From CAYRPN01 sp964426135 (lineage in GTDB: Bacteria > Planctomycetota > Phycisphaerae > Phycisphaerales > Phycisphaeraceae), in contig CAYRPN010000150.1 of the NCBI GenBank assembly GCA_964426135.1, positions 1-13,418 on the forward strand: a stretch of DNA of 13,418 nucleotides, in the 5' to 3' direction. Within the stretch, counting starts at the first letter, position 1. Every line of letters starts with the position of its first letter. The notes below the pieces were generated by a model. That model had not been told where the DNA came from. It saw only the letters and a list, made by a program, of their open reading frames with translations, and ran no database searches. The translations under genes were made by a program, and so were the position numbers. This document shows positions 1-8,189 of this stretch, in pieces.

Positions 1-55
1 GCAAAGTTCGAGGCGTTTCTTCGCGAGCTTTGCGCCTTTGCGCGAGACTCCTTGG
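1..55. repeat. Dispersed-repeat-like intergenic sequence at the left edge
   Basis: The segment is built from short words related by inversion. GCAAAG at 1-6 is the complement of CTTTGC at 29-34, and TCGCG near 22 is the complement of CGCGA near 42. The text around CGCGAGCTTTGCGCCTTTG resembles short dispersed repeats I recall near gene ends in several phyla, but that resemblance is from memory. No reading frame here looks like a gene. The piece may continue to the left of the window. Confidence 0.35.
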
Positions 56-71
56 GTTGTTCAGGCGTCCC

Positions 72-157
72 AAGTCAAAATGCAAAATGCAAAAGTCAGA
101 AGTCAGAAGTTGACGCGCCCACGGGCTCTGACTCTTGCATTCACTCTTTTGACTTTT
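72..157. repeat. Imperfect inverted repeat of the AAGTCAAAATGCAAAAGTC family, copy 1
   Basis: The left arm (72-100) is AAGTCAAAATGC followed by repeated ATGCAAAAGTCAGA-type words. The right arm (127-157) is its approximate complement, with the words CTCTTGCATT and CTTTTGACTTTT. The middle (101-126) is GC-richer. A second copy with the same core words lies between feoA and feoB at 5419-5482, so this is a repeat family and not a one-off hairpin. It lies downstream of the ceramidase-like gene. No coding function is supported. Confidence 0.6.
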
Positions 158-165
158 CCGATGCA

Positions 166-192
166 CACTTCTGTGCGCCGTGCGCAGAAGTG
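166..192. terminator. Hairpin just past the ceramidase-like gene, possible terminator
   Basis: CACTTCTG (166-173) pairs perfectly with CAGAAGTG (185-192). CGC/GCG inside extends the stem with a 2-base bulge and a CGT loop. It sits 14 bases past the TAG stop of the minus-strand gene. Neither strand has a T-run after the stem, so it is not a canonical intrinsic terminator. It may instead be an RNA-stabilising hairpin or part of the neighbouring repeat. Confidence 0.35.
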
Positions 193-205
193 ACAGTGTC
201 AGAAT

Positions 206-1690
206 CTACGGTCTTGCATTCAGCGCCTTCCGCATCGCCTCCATCATCACCTTTTCCGAACCTGGCGCAACCCAGCACCAGTCGCTGAGGTTGCCATCGT
301 TCTCGCGCCAGGCGCGCTCGATGGGGATATAGCCCGGCGCCGACTCGCCGTAGCCGGCAACGAGAACGAACGATTCGGGACGAAGCTTCTGCGCGGCGAG
401 CTGGTACTCCACATAACTCTCGGCGGGCATCAGCAGATAGCACGCTTGGCCGAAATCCAGGCACGGGACGTCGATGCCGCGCACGGGGCCGGTCTTGCCG
501 GCGTCGCCCGCACTCGCATTGGCCTTCATGTCCTCGGCGACGCGCTGCCGCCAACTCAGCCCCAGCGCCGCCAGGCATTGGCCGAAGGGCGTGCGGTCGT
601 GCTTGAGTCGCTTGTTCAGGTTCTCCAACGTGTAAATGCCTTCATCGCGCGGCTGAAGCACGAGTTTGGCGCTGCGGAAGACCGCCGACTTCGCCGGTTC
701 TCGCTTCGTCGCCTTCCATGCGGCCGCCATCGCTTCGTGCAGCTTGTTCGCCAGCACCGCGCGGTTGTCCGGATTGCCGTCGTTGTATTTGCCGGCGGTG
801 ACATTGCCGGAGCAGCCGGAGACGTAGATCTGGAAAACCTGCGGCTCGTCCTTCTGCCGCTGGTTTCTCGCCATCGCCACGAAGTCGCCCGACACGCCGC
901 CCTTGCCGTAGTAGCTCATCGGATGCGTGGCGTAGTTGGAGAGCGCGAGCACGGGCTTGTCTTGATTCCAGAAGCTGATCGTCTTGAGCCACGGGTCGAT
1001 ATCGCCTTCGGGCCTGGCGCGGATGGCTGCATCACGGGTGGCGCTCATGCGGTCGTAACGCGGACGGCCTGTGTCGTCGAGGTAGCGCCGATTCGAGGCG
1101 ATCTCCTTCACCTGCGCCTGGCCCGTGCCGATGTGGGTGATCGGCGTGCGATCACCGCTCGCGGCCTTTTTCGCTGCCGCGGCCACGCGCTGCACCGCCT
1201 CTTCGTGAAACTTCAGATCGCAGATGGAGCCGCGGGCCTTCGATTCGTCGAGGAGTTTCTGGGCTGTGAGGTCGGCGATCGGCGCATCGTGCTGGTGCAG
1301 GGCGCTGACGAAGACGCGAAGCGGATCCGTGCCCACCGCCTCGGCCAGGGCGTTTCTCCAGCGTTCGTAAGCGTCGTTGCGAATCTCGCACCAGTCGATG
1401 GAGCAGACGACGACGGGTTTCGCTTTCTCTGCTTCGGATGCTCCGACACCAAAGAGCACAAAGCCGCGAGCTTCGAGCGGATCGATCACCTTCGCCGCCG
1501 GCGCGATGCCGCCGCCCATCAGCGCGTGCCCGATGGGCGGGGTGACGTCGGCGGAGAAGGTGGCGAGCGAGAGTGCGGGAGCATCGGCGGCGAACAGGCC
1601 GCGCGGCAGGGCACTTGCGAGTAAGCCGGCCGCGCTCGCAAGACATTGCCGGCGTGTCGGCGTACGAACGCAGAAGGAGATGTGCGGCAT
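206..1690 (-). CDS. Exported neutral/alkaline ceramidase-like hydrolase
   Basis: A 494-residue protein resembling the N-terminal catalytic domain of neutral/alkaline non-lysosomal ceramidases, zinc enzymes that hydrolyse N-acyl sphingosines. Family-like sites appear in order: VTPPIGHALMGGG (about 49-61), a zinc-ligand-like HQHD (132-135, family HTHSG), YATHP with His256, CSGNVTAGKYN (293-303) at the nucleophile-loop position, MPAESYVEYQL with Glu424, and GYGESAPGYIP (447-456). The N-terminus has a Tat-like TRRQCLASAAG followed by a hydrophobic stretch, so export is likely. The same frame stays open to a GTG at 1840, but that overlaps the divergent oxidoreductase gene, so I use the ATG at 1690. 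An ATG at 1711 and a GTG at 1669 are alternatives, none with a good Shine-Dalgarno. The GDVSPN loop of true ceramidases is altered, so the real substrate may be a different amide or lipid. Confidence 0.8.
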   Translation of the reverse strand: MPHISFCVRTPTRRQCLASAAGLLASALPRGLFAADAPALSLATFSADVTPPIGHALMGGGIAPAAKVIDPLEARGFVLFGVGASEAEKAKPVVVCSIDWCEIRNDAYERWRNALAEAVGTDPLRVFVSALHQHDAPIADLTAQKLLDESKARGSICDLKFHEEAVQRVAAAAKKAASGDRTPITHIGTGQAQVKEIASNRRYLDDTGRPRYDRMSATRDAAIRARPEGDIDPWLKTISFWNQDKPVLALSNYATHPMSYYGKGGVSGDFVAMARNQRQKDEPQVFQIYVSGCSGNVTAGKYNDGNPDNRAVLANKLHEAMAAAWKATKREPAKSAVFRSAKLVLQPRDEGIYTLENLNKRLKHDRTPFGQCLAALGLSWRQRVAEDMKANASAGDAGKTGPVRGIDVPCLDFGQACYLLMPAESYVEYQLAAQKLRPESFVLVAGYGESAPGYIPIERAWRENDGNLSDWCWVAPGSEKVMMEAMRKALNARP

Positions 1691-1784
1691 TGGCACATGG
1701 TACCGGCGCATCTCGTGTATCCGATGGGCAAAGCCGTTGGGCAAGTGAAGCGACGTTAACCCGTTCGCCCGCTGTGCCAATCCG

Positions 1785-1790
1785 TATACT
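1785..1790 (+). promoter_or_regulatory. Candidate -10 element for the Gfo/Idh/MocA gene
   Basis: TATACT lies 38 bases upstream of the ATG at 1829, in the divergent intergenic region shared with the ceramidase-like gene. No convincing -35 is visible at 16-18 bases upstream. The call rests on the hexamer and its position only. Confidence 0.3.
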
Positions 1791-1828
1791 GAGAGTCGTT
1801 CCGGTTCACCCTGTTCCACGAGGTCATC

Positions 1829-3331
<1,503 letters not shown>

Positions 3332-3346
3332 GAGCATTCCCTCGGC

Positions 3347-3814
3347 TCAGCCCGCTTCGCTGAACTTTCTGACAAGGGTTGAAGGTTCGACGACTTGGAG
3401 GTTGGGAAAGCGGCGTTGAAAGTCCATGCCGATCGTCGTCGTGGGATTGCCAAGTTCCAGTAGATCATGATCGCGAGTGACCAGGTATGAGGCGCCCGCG
3501 GCGATGGCAAGGTTGACGTATTTGCTGTCCTTGGGATCGCGTTCCAGTTCGTAGACATGAGGTACCGGCGCAACCATGATCGAGCGTTCGAGAACGCTCT
3601 CCAGGAACGCGTCAATACGTCTTGGAGACAGGGCGGGAAACTTGATCTGGTGGTGCGGCCGGCTCATCACGTCGCGGATTTCCGACAGCACCTCCAGGCT
3701 GACACACAGCCGGACTTCGCCGCGATCGATCAGACTGAAGGCGTCGTGAAATCGAAAGGGACGCGCCGCCCGCATGAACCAAAGCATGCAATCGTAGACA
3801 GCAAGCACGCTCAT
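3347..3814 (-). CDS. PIN-domain toxin, putative VapC-like ribonuclease
   Basis: A 155-residue protein of the PIN-family putative toxin group (COG1569-like). PIN toxins are Mg-dependent RNases that cut tRNA or mRNA. The usual acidic positions can be placed: Asp8 in VYDCM, Glu41 or Glu45 in SLEVLSEI, Asp93/Asp96 in RDPKDSKYVNLA, and Asp115/Asp117 in TRDHDLLEL. The AAGASYLVTRDHDLL block is highly characteristic. The first motif is DCM where most PIN proteins have DTN. The ATG overlaps the TGA of the upstream antitoxin by four bases (3811-3814), so translation is probably coupled. It converges closely on the oxidoreductase gene. Confidence 0.85.
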   Translation of the reverse strand: MSVLAVYDCMLWFMRAARPFRFHDAFSLIDRGEVRLCVSLEVLSEIRDVMSRPHHQIKFPALSPRRIDAFLESVLERSIMVAPVPHVYELERDPKDSKYVNLAIAAGASYLVTRDHDLLELGNPTTTIGMDFQRRFPNLQVVEPSTLVRKFSEAG

Positions 3815-4062
3815 GGATGGTCGGTCCGCTCGCGCCAGACTTCGTTACGGAGACCCTCGTAGAACTGCTCGAGTTCCTCGTCGCTCATCCCGCTGGCCGC
3901 GACCTGCGCGCGGAAAGGCGCGAGCGCGACATCAACGGGCAGCCTGCTGACGATGTTCTCGATCAGCGACGACAGATAGCGCTCCACAGGCAGTCCCGCT
4001 TTGGCCGCCTCGGCTCTCAGTTTGGATTCCGTGTCGCTCGAAATGTCCAGTTGCAGCACCAT
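3811..4062 (-). CDS. Antitoxin partner of the PIN toxin, ribbon-helix-helix-like
   Basis: An 83-residue protein upstream of and overlapping the PIN gene by four bases, the standard antitoxin-first order. The N-terminal half (LQLDISSDTESKLRAEAAK, then GLPVERYLSSLIENIV) fits a strand followed by two helices, as in ribbon-helix-helix DNA-binding antitoxins. The acidic C-terminal part (FRAQVAASGMSDEELEQFY) would be the toxin-wrapping region. It likely represses its own promoter. An inverted repeat lies just upstream at 4077-4089. The DNA-binding fold is inferred from pattern, not from a clear motif match. Confidence 0.75.
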   Translation of the reverse strand: MVLQLDISSDTESKLRAEAAKAGLPVERYLSSLIENIVSRLPVDVALAPFRAQVAASGMSDEELEQFYEGLRNEVWRERTDHP

Positions 4063-4076
4063 AAGCCCTCGTTGGT

Positions 4077-4089
4077 CAATGTACCATTG
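4077..4089. promoter_or_regulatory. Inverted repeat between the toxin-antitoxin pair and a divergent gene, candidate operator
   Basis: CAATG (4077-4081) and CATTG (4085-4089) form a perfect 5-base dyad around TAC, flanked by two direct GTTGG words. It lies 14 bases upstream of the antitoxin ATG and 26 bases upstream of the secreted-protein ATG. Antitoxins usually autoregulate through such sites, so this could be the operator. The 53-base gap must hold both promoters. Confidence 0.4.
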
Positions 4090-4115
4090 TTGGACAGACT
4101 CTTGGAGGTTTCCAC

Positions 4116-4856
4116 ATGCTTTCGCTTGAGAGAATCATCGGCATTGCACTGCTGGTCGCAGGACTGCAAGTCTCGGTTCATGCGGAGTCGATCCCCGACG
4201 GCTACAAGCTCGTCTACAAGCAGGACTTCGACTCCGCTGACGCGCTGAAGGATTTTGAGTTCAGCGACGCCAACGCTTGGAAGTTCAGCGAGAAGGGAAA
4301 CAGTGAGAAGGGGGGCGCGCTCGAACTCTTCCAGCAGAGCAAGTACAAGACGAAAGTGCGATCGCCCTTCAATATCGCCCTGGTCAGAAGCAAGGTGTTC
4401 ACTGATTTCGTCCTCGAAGCCGACCTCGTGCAGACCGGCAAAGAGTACGGCCACCGCGATATGTGCATCTACTATGGCTTTACCGAGCCCGCGAAATTCT
4501 ACTACACCCACATCGCCACCAAGGCTGATCCCAACGCCCACAACTGCTTCATCGTCAACGACGCCCCGCGCAAGAACTTCGCGAAGGAAGTGACGACCGG
4601 AGCCGACTGGGGCCTCGACAAGTGGCATCGCATGCGCCTCGTTCGCAGCGGCAAGGATGGCACGATCAAGGTGTTCTTCGACGACATGGCCAAGCCCATC
4701 ATGCTCGCGCAGGACAAGACCTTCGCCGACGGGCAGGTGGGCTTCGGCTCGTTCGACGACACCGGCAAGATCGACAACATCCGCATCTACGCCCCGGCTG
4801 ATTCGGTGAAGGAGCGCACGCGGAACATGTTCCCCGCGCCGGCGGACGCGAAGTAG
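4116..4856 (+). CDS. Secreted LamG/DUF1080-like carbohydrate-associated protein
   Basis: A 246-residue protein with a clear signal peptide (hydrophobic 7-20, cleavage probably after VHA at about 21-23). The mature part reads as a concanavalin-A-like/LamG jelly roll of the 3-keto-disaccharide hydrolase (DUF1080) type. Supporting stretches are YKQDFDSAD near the start, SKVFTDFVLEADL (about 91-104), the GLDKWHRMRLVRSG strand pair, IKVFFDDMAKPIM, and a closing GQVGFGSFDDTGKIDNIRI. Such proteins bind or modify sugars outside the cytoplasm and often accompany Gfo/Idh/MocA enzymes in this phylum, one of which lies nearby. The ATG has GGAGG seven bases upstream, one of the best ribosome-binding sites in the window. 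Catalytic activity cannot be confirmed from sequence. Confidence 0.8.
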   Translation: MLSLERIIGIALLVAGLQVSVHAESIPDGYKLVYKQDFDSADALKDFEFSDANAWKFSEKGNSEKGGALELFQQSKYKTKVRSPFNIALVRSKVFTDFVLEADLVQTGKEYGHRDMCIYYGFTEPAKFYYTHIATKADPNAHNCFIVNDAPRKNFAKEVTTGADWGLDKWHRMRLVRSGKDGTIKVFFDDMAKPIMLAQDKTFADGQVGFGSFDDTGKIDNIRIYAPADSVKERTRNMFPAPADAK

Positions 4857-4925
4857 ACCCATTGCCGGATCGCTCGCTCATTTCGCTTCCTCCCATTGAC
4901 ACGCTCGCGTCGCTTCTCTAAAATC

Positions 4926-4958
4926 TGCGATTGAGTCGCAATTACATTCGATTGGCGA
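4926..4958. promoter_or_regulatory. Overlapping dyads upstream of feoA, candidate iron-regulator site
   Basis: TGCGA (4926-4930) and TCGCA (4936-4940) form a perfect 5-base dyad. A second imperfect dyad pairs TCGCAAT (4936-4942) with ATTGGCGA (4951-4958) and covers the candidate -35. The position suits a repressor of feoA. The sequence does not match the classical Fur box, so the regulator is unknown. Confidence 0.3.
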
Positions 4959-4981
4959 TGGCGGTTATTCGATCATACAAT
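4952..4981 (+). promoter_or_regulatory. Candidate promoter of feoA
   Basis: TTGGCG (4952-4957) and TACAAT (4976-4981) are 18 bases apart, which fits a sigma-70-like promoter. This leaves a leader of about 40 bases before the feoA ATG at 5028. Confidence 0.5.
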
Positions 4982-5027
4982 AGAGACGGATAAGTCTTTT
5001 GAATTGCGATGAACAGGAAACCCCCAC

Positions 5028-5276
5028 ATGCCTGCCACAATGACGCAACTCATTCCCATGCGTGATGTACATGTCGGCGACACCGGCCGGCTCCGCGTGA
5101 CCGACACGCCAAGCTCGACCCTGCAGCGGTTGATGGCGATGGGCCTGCTCCCGGGCCTGCACGTGCGTGTCGCCCGTGTCGCGCCCTTCGGCGATCCCAT
5201 CGTCCTGGAAGCAGGCAAGTTCCAAGTCAGCCTGCGCAAGCACGAGGCCGAAGGCATGGGCATTGAACGCGCCTGA
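5028..5276 (+). CDS. feoA: FeoA, ferrous iron transport accessory protein
   Basis: An 82-residue cytosolic SH3-like protein that supports the FeoB iron transporter. The family pattern is clear: a VGDTGRLRV strand near the N-terminus, LQRLMAMGLLPGLHVRVARVAPFGDPI in the middle (quoted as LQRLMAMGLLPG then HVRVARVAPFGDPI), and a closing FQVSLRKHEAEGM. Length is normal for FeoA. The ATG has AGGA nine bases upstream. A second in-frame ATG four codons later (5040) is possible. feoB follows after about 295 bases that include a repeat, so the two genes are not tightly coupled as in many operons. Confidence 0.93.
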   Translation: MPATMTQLIPMRDVHVGDTGRLRVTDTPSSTLQRLMAMGLLPGLHVRVARVAPFGDPIVLEAGKFQVSLRKHEAEGMGIERA

Positions 5277-5418
5277 TCGCCTGCGACGCTTGACGGCATA
5301 GGCGACAGAGAGCCGACGTCGAATCGTTGCACGGTATTTCCGACCGCTGGCAGATTCTGCCCCTTCGGCGTACGGCGTGCGGCTGTCCGGATCGGAGAAG
5401 TCAAAATAGTGATCGCAA

Positions 5419-5482
5419 AAGTCAAAATGCAAAAGTCGGATTCCCGCCTCAGTTCTGCCTTTTGACTCTTGCATTTTGACTT
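5419..5482. repeat. Inverted repeat of the AAGTCAAAATGCAAAAGTC family, copy 2
   Basis: The left arm 5419-5437 is complementary to the right arm 5464-5482 over 19 bases with one mismatch. The loop is 26 bases. The core words are those of copy 1 at 72-157. It lies in the feoA-feoB gap, where a transcript would fold into a strong hairpin about 90 bases before the feoB start. It may attenuate readthrough or simply be a mobile or expanding repeat. Confidence 0.7.
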
Positions 5483-5571
5483 CACTGTTTCGACTTGTTT
5501 CGGTTCCGTCGGCCAAGGGCCTCTCTCGTCGATCACGATCCTCGTTCCTCCCTCGTCCTCCTCACTCACTC

Positions 5572-7824
5572 GTGACCCAACTCGCCTCCCAACCTGTTCC
5601 AGCCGGTGTGCGTCCGCCGCAGATCGCGCTGGTCGGCAATCCCAACACCGGCAAGAGCGCGCTCTTCAACCGCCTGACCGGCGCTCGTCAGCGCGTGGGC
5701 AACTATCCGGGGCTGACGATCGAGAAAAAACTGGGAACGCTGCGGCTCGATGATGTGCCCGGCGCCGCCATCGCCGCGGCGGACGTCATCGATCTGCCAG
5801 GCTTGTACAGTCTCGCCGCGCTGTCGCCTGATGAGCGCGTGGTGCTGGAAGTGCTGATGGGGCACGTGGCGGGCACGTCGCGGCCGGACCTGATCGTCTG
5901 CGTGATCGATGCCACGAACGTCAAGCGCAATCTCTTCCTCACCACGCAGGTGGCGGAAGTCGGCCTGCCGATGGTGATCGCCTTGAACATGTGGGACGCG
6001 GCTGAGGCGCAAAAGGTGCGTGTGGATGTGGAGGCGCTCAGCGCTCGCCTCGGCGTGCCTGTCGTCACCACGGTGGCGTCGAAAGGGCGCGGCATCGACG
6101 AGTTGAAGAAGGCGATTGTCGCGGCGCTGCAGAAGCAGCCGCACATGCAGAAAATCAGCTGGCCCAGGCCGGTCGATGATGCGGTGACGACGCTGCACGA
6201 AGCGATTGCGGGGCAGACGCGCCGGCCGGTGGATCCCATCGAAACGCGACGCCTGCTCTTCGACATGGACTCGGCTCTGGCGGATGAACTGGGCATCTCC
6301 GTCGCCGAGCAGCGTCGCCATCTCACCGCGGCCCGCGAGCAGATTCGTCTGGGCGGCTACGATCCGGGTCACGTGGAAACCGCTGTGCGCTATGCCTGGC
6401 TCGACACGCTGTTGGACGGACTGTCGGAGCAGCCGGCGACCGATACAGCCAAGCGTCCGTACAGCGAATCGATCGACGATCTGCTCACGCACCGCGGGCT
6501 GGGCCTGCTGATTTTTCTGGGCATCATGTACGTGGTGTTCCAGTCGATCTACACGCTGGCCGGGCCGTTCATGGATTGGATCGACGGCAGCTTCGGGGCG
6601 CTGGGCGACATGGTCGGCGGGTGGCTGGAAGCCACGCCGATGCTGCAGAGCCTGATCGTCGACGGCGTGATCGCCGGCGTCGGCGGGGTGCTTATTTTTC
6701 TGCCGCAGATCGTCATCCTCTTCATCTTCATTTCGCTCCTGGAAGATGCCGGCTACATGCCGCGGGCCGCATTCCTCATGGATCGCCTCTTCGGCTGGTG
6801 CGGCCTCAGCGGCAAGAGCTTCGTGCCGCTGCTGTCGAGCTACGCCTGTGCCGTGCCCGGCATCATGGCCGCCCGCACGCTGCAGGAACCGAAGGCGAGG
6901 CTCACCACCGTCCTCGTCGCGCCGCTGATGAGCTGTTCCGCGCGCTTGCCGGTTTATGTCATCCTCATTGGTGCGTTCATCGAGCCGCGCTATGGCGAGA
7001 CCGTGGCGGGATTCACGCTGTTTCTGATGCACTTCGTCGGGCTGGCCGTGGCGATCCCCGTGGCGTTCGTTCTGAACCGGCTGGTGCTGCGCGGCAAGCG
7101 CACGCCGTTCGTGCTGGAGATGCCGCCGTACCGCGTGCCGACGTTCCGCGATGTGTCCTGGCGCGTGTATGGCCGGGCGAAAGAGTTCGTGGTCCGCGCG
7201 GGCACGGTGATCTTCGCCATGTCGATCGTGATCTGGGCGATGTGCTATTTCCCGCACGGCGAGGAAGTGCGCACGACGGTGGTGGAGCAGCACGTGCAGG
7301 AACTGGCGAAGGCGCGCGGCGTGACGGTGGATGAGGCGCAGGCTGTCATCGACGCCGACGAAGAACTTTCGACGCACATCGACCGCGAAGTGGATGCCGC
7401 CTACCGCGAGCAGAGCATCATGGGCCGGCTCGGGCAGGCGGTGCAGCCGGTGTTCGCGCCCGCTGGGTTCGACTGGAAAATCACCGTGGGCGTGTTGTCG
7501 AGTTTTCCGGCCCGCGAGGTGATCATCTCCACGCTGGGCATCGTGTACAGCCTCGGCGAAGAGGTCGATGAAGAAGATGAAGGGCTGCGTGCCGCGATGG
7601 CGGACTCGACCTGGCCCGACGGCAGGCCGGTGTTCACGCCGGTGGTCGCGGTGGCGGTGATGGTGTTCTTCGCGCTCTGTTCGCAATGCATGGCGACCCT
7701 GGTTGCCATCTCCCGCGAATCGAACTGGAAGTGGGCGGTGTTCAGCTTCGTGTACATGACGACGCTGGCGTGGGCGGGTGCGGTGCTGGTGTATCAGGTC
7801 GGCTCCCGCGTCTTTCCCGCTTGA
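5572..7824 (+). CDS. feoB: FeoB, ferrous iron transporter with N-terminal GTPase domain
   Basis: An inner-membrane Fe(II) transporter of 750 residues from the GTG at 5572. The cytosolic G domain shows G1 GNPNTGKS (22-29), G2 Thr49 in NYPGLTIEKK, G3 DLPG (74-77) and G4 NMWD (139-142). The membrane part contains two Gate-type regions and FeoB landmarks: EDAGYMPRAAFLMDR, SYACAVPGIMAARTL, SCSARLPVYVIL, SSFPAREVIISTLG and CSQCMATLVAISRES. An acidic and charged stretch rich in Glu/Asp is inserted before the last transmembrane segments. The frame stays open to a TTG at 5476 inside the repeat, but the extra 32 residues look non-coding, so GTG 5572 is preferred. No Shine-Dalgarno precedes it, only pyrimidine-rich leader. 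It works with FeoA upstream and probably the Cys-rich protein downstream. Confidence 0.95.
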   Translation: MTQLASQPVPAGVRPPQIALVGNPNTGKSALFNRLTGARQRVGNYPGLTIEKKLGTLRLDDVPGAAIAAADVIDLPGLYSLAALSPDERVVLEVLMGHVAGTSRPDLIVCVIDATNVKRNLFLTTQVAEVGLPMVIALNMWDAAEAQKVRVDVEALSARLGVPVVTTVASKGRGIDELKKAIVAALQKQPHMQKISWPRPVDDAVTTLHEAIAGQTRRPVDPIETRRLLFDMDSALADELGISVAEQRRHLTAAREQIRLGGYDPGHVETAVRYAWLDTLLDGLSEQPATDTAKRPYSESIDDLLTHRGLGLLIFLGIMYVVFQSIYTLAGPFMDWIDGSFGALGDMVGGWLEATPMLQSLIVDGVIAGVGGVLIFLPQIVILFIFISLLEDAGYMPRAAFLMDRLFGWCGLSGKSFVPLLSSYACAVPGIMAARTLQEPKARLTTVLVAPLMSCSARLPVYVILIGAFIEPRYGETVAGFTLFLMHFVGLAVAIPVAFVLNRLVLRGKRTPFVLEMPPYRVPTFRDVSWRVYGRAKEFVVRAGTVIFAMSIVIWAMCYFPHGEEVRTTVVEQHVQELAKARGVTVDEAQAVIDADEELSTHIDREVDAAYREQSIMGRLGQAVQPVFAPAGFDWKITVGVLSSFPAREVIISTLGIVYSLGEEVDEEDEGLRAAMADSTWPDGRPVFTPVVAVAVMVFFALCSQCMATLVAISRESNWKWAVFSFVYMTTLAWAGAVLVYQVGSRVFPA

Positions 7825-7832
7825 CGATGATG

Positions 7833-7872
7833 TAGCTTGAGGCGCGGTGTAGTAGCTTGAGGCGCGGCGTAG
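7833..7872 (+). repeat. Two tandem 20-base repeats directly after feoB
   Basis: Units 7833-7852 and 7853-7872 both read TAGCTTGAGGCGCGG, one further base, GTAG, and differ at that base only. The word TTGAGGC followed by G/T and CGG occurs again inside the adjoining REP palindrome (from 7879), and TGAGGCGCG recurs at 8156-8164 beyond the array. The units may be degenerate relatives of the palindrome. Confidence 0.65.
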
Positions 7873-8059
7873 GGTGGGTTGAGGCTCGGCGAAACCCACC
7901 ATCGGCGGCGAAAAAGTCTGTTCGAACCGCACGCCAACGCCTTGTTCCCGTTCTCTTCCCTGTATGGTCCCAACTCGGTGCTCAGTGTCGCAGTGGTCAT
8001 ACTTTGGGCGACTTGCGTAGTTCCGTTGGTGGGTTTCGCCGAGCCTCAACCCACCCTAC
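7869..8059. repeat. REPIN-like pair of REP palindromes in inverted orientation
   Basis: A 33-base unit at 7869-7901 is repeated as a perfect reverse complement at 8027-8059, separated by 125 bases. Each unit begins, on its own strand, with the tetranucleotide GTAG followed by GGTGGGTT, a GC-rich loop and AACCCACC, so each folds by itself. This matches the layout of REP sequences (GTAG or GGAG head plus palindrome) mobilised by RAYT transposases, and the inverted pair matches a REPIN/BIME. No RAYT gene is in the window. No target duplication is obvious. It could instead be a MITE of another transposase family. Confidence 0.7.
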
Positions 8060-8064
8060 ATGCG

Positions 8065-8154
8065 GGCAACACGTAGCTGGCAACACGTAGCTGGCAACCC
8101 GTAGCTGGCAACACGTAGCTGGCAACACGTAGCTGGCAACACGTAGCTGGCAAC
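8065..8154 (+). repeat. 14-base tandem repeat array, six full copies and a partial seventh
   Basis: The unit is GGCAACACGTAGCT. Copies start at 8065, 8079, 8093, 8107, 8121 and 8135, and a final GGCAAC runs 8149-8154. Only the third copy has a base change (CCCG for CACG). Such uniformity points to recent slippage or expansion. The array abuts the right REP palindrome and lies about 70 bases before the next gene. Confidence 0.9.
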
Positions 8155-8189
8155 ATGAGGCGCGATGGAAATCGGGCCCGGCGGCGGGC

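Noticed and set aside
446..1624. Long plus-strand frame opposite the ceramidase-like gene
   Set aside because: It is antisense to a well-supported gene. Its composition is that of a high-GC shadow frame with no domain.
4926..5027. Classical Fur box upstream of feoA
   Set aside because: The dyads seen do not resemble the GATAATGATAATCATTATC consensus. Only a generic candidate operator is reported.
5476..5571. TTG start giving FeoB 32 extra N-terminal residues
   Set aside because: The extension begins within a dispersed repeat and has Ser/Arg/Pro-rich non-conserved composition. FeoB normally starts shortly before its G1 motif.
5566..8049. 827-codon minus-strand frame opposite feoB
   Set aside because: It mirrors feoB, is very rich in His and Arg, and has no domain. 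It is a GC-driven shadow.
8065..8154. CRISPR array
   Set aside because: The units are contiguous 14-base tandem repeats with no spacers, and no cas gene is present.
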